A program made the position numbers and the translations under genes. Below the pieces are notes generated by a model. It saw only the letters and a list, made by a program, of their open reading frames with translations. It was not told where the DNA came from and ran no database searches. 64,000 nt of DNA, from assembly GCA_031276175.1 (NCBI GenBank), contig JAISNP010000048.1, positions 1 through 64,000 on the forward strand, in the 5' to 3' direction. The DNA is from Tannerella sp. (GTDB lineage: Bacteria; Bacteroidota; Bacteroidia; Bacteroidales; Tannerellaceae). Below are positions 62,524 through 64,000 of this stretch, one piece after another (position 1 is the first letter of the stretch; each line of letters starts with the position of its first letter).

Positions 62524-64000
62524 ATGAACATGATTGAACAAAGGCTTTCGGCCGCCGTTGCTTTGGCCGTCCGCACGCTGTATGGAGCGGAGGCGCCCGC
62601 CGGAGCGCTGTTGCAGAAGACGAAAAAGGAGTTTCAGGGTCATTTCACCCTGGTGGTGTTTCCCCTCCTGCGCATTTCAAAACAGTCGCCCGAAGAAACG
62701 GCGCACACCATCGGCGCCTTTTTGCAGCAACACGAAGCGGCCGTTGCCGATTTCAATGTCGTAAAAGGCTTTCTCAACCTCACGGTCGCTACGCCGTGCT
62801 GGATTGCGCTGCTCAACGAGGTGAACGCCGACCCTCAGTATGGCCTTCGACCCGCCTCCGCCCGGTCGCCGCTGGTGATGATAGAATATTCCTCGCCCAA
62901 TACCAACAAGCCGCTCCATCTCGGCCACGTGCGCAACAATCTGCTTGGCTTCAGTTTGTCGAACATCATGCGCGCAAACGGCATGAGGGTGGTGAAAACG
63001 AACATCGTCAACGATCGCGGGATACACGTATGCAAATCCATGCTGGCGTGGCAGAAATGGGGCGCGGGCACAACGCCCGCATCTTCGGGCAAGAAGGGCG
63101 ACCATCTGGTTGGAGACTTTTACGTCCTGTTCGACAGACATTACAAAGCGGAACTGCTCCGCCTTGAATCGCAGGGGATGAGCCGCGCCGAAGCCGAGGC
63201 GCAGTCCGCGCTGATGGCCGAAGCGCGCGAAATGTTGCGCGCCTGGGAGGCGGGCGACCCGGAAGTGATTGCGCTGTGGCAAATGATGAACGGATGGGTT
63301 TATGAAGGCTTCGACGAAACGTACCGGCGGCTGGGGGTTGACTTTGACCGCATTTATTACGAATCGCAAACATATCTTGAGGGGAAGAAAACCGTGCTCG
63401 ACGGGCTTGAACGGGGCATCTTCTCCCGTCGTGAAGATGGCTCCGTATGGGCGGATCTGACGGCCGACGGCCTTGACGAAAAACTGCTCCTCCGTTCCGA
63501 CGGTACGTCCGTCTACATGACGCAGGACATCGGCACCGCCAAGCTGCGCTTCGACGACTGCCCGTTTGACCGAATGATATACGTTGTGGGCAACGAGCAG
63601 AACTATCACTTCCGGGCGCTCTCCGTCCTGCTCGACAAGCTCGGCTTCGCCTTCGGCAAAAGCCTGGTTCATTTTTCCTACGGAATGGTGGAACTGCCCG
63701 AAGGCCGCATGAAAAGCCGCGAGGGAACAGTGGTTGATGCCGACGACCTGATGGACGAAATGATTGCCGCCGCCCGCGGGATTTCCGGTGAACTCGGCAA
63801 ACTCGACGGACTGAAAGATGGCGATGCCGATGAAATCATCCGTATGATCGGCCTTGGGGCGCTGAAATACTTTATCCTGAAGGTTGATCCCCGTAAAAAT
63901 ATGGTGTTCAATCCGAAGGAATCCATTGATTTCAACGGAAACACGGCCTCCTTTATTCAGTACGCCCACGCGCGGATATGCTCCGTCCTGCGCAAGGCGG
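62524..64000 (+). CDS. argS: Arginyl-tRNA synthetase, 5' part (runs off window)
   Basis: MNMIEQRLSAAVALAVRTLYG; MIEYSSPNTNKPLHLGHVRNNLLG HIGH motif. Confidence 0.95.
   Translation, partial: MNMIEQRLSAAVALAVRTLYGAEAPAGALLQKTKKEFQGHFTLVVFPLLRISKQSPEETAHTIGAFLQQHEAAVADFNVVKGFLNLTVATPCWIALLNEVNADPQYGLRPASARSPLVMIEYSSPNTNKPLHLGHVRNNLLGFSLSNIMRANGMRVVKTNIVNDRGIHVCKSMLAWQKWGAGTTPASSGKKGDHLVGDFYVLFDRHYKAELLRLESQGMSRAEAEAQSALMAEAREMLRAWEAGDPEVIALWQMMNGWVYEGFDETYRRLGVDFDRIYYESQTYLEGKKTVLDGLERGIFSRREDGSVWADLTADGLDEKLLLRSDGTSVYMTQDIGTAKLRFDDCPFDRMIYVVGNEQNYHFRALSVLLDKLGFAFGKSLVHFSYGMVELPEGRMKSREGTVVDADDLMDEMIAAARGISGELGKLDGLKDGDADEIIRMIGLGALKYFILKVDPRKNMVFNPKESIDFNGNTASFIQYAHARICSVLRKA

Noticed and set aside
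62677-63969. 430-aa minus-strand ORF
   Set aside because: Antisense to argS, which has the HIGH-type motif and continuous coding.

Overview
This window looks like Bacteroidota (Bacteroidales-like) chromosome: TAnnTTTG -7 promoter boxes, type IX secretion (T9SS) C-terminal domains, an atpDC-I-BEFHAG operon order, and LytTR/NtrC regulators. Main content: a GT-C/UbiA/HAD-IB mini-operon; an aromatic amino-acid operon (pheA, aminotransferase, DAHP synthase-chorismate mutase, tyrA); five T9SS-type secreted proteins; the F1Fo ATP synthase operon; ClpC, HtpG, a patatin and an M3 peptidase; an NtrC-type two-component pair; a DUF4160/DUF2442-like pair; an L-rhamnose catabolic locus; and the 5' part of argS. 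The strongest unusual signals are: (1) a complete-looking ribosome-mediated attenuator upstream of pheA, with a 24-aa leader peptide containing a YFYFYFYF run, mutually exclusive antiterminator and terminator stems, and a TTG-N19-TATCTTTG promoter; (2) a two-copy MITE-like element with ~47-bp terminal inverted repeats, a different 9-bp target duplication at each copy, and an internal 21-nt repeat module, one copy inserted exactly at the atpB stop codon; (3) several locus-specific intergenic arrays of 20/21-bp palindromic units; (4) a shared ~70-bp upstream region on three neighbouring genes, next to the remnant of a duplicated TPR regulator gene; (5) two long leaders ending in intrinsic terminators upstream of T9SS surface-protein genes, one containing a G9 tract. 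All calls come from reading the sequence and ORF track; no database search was run.
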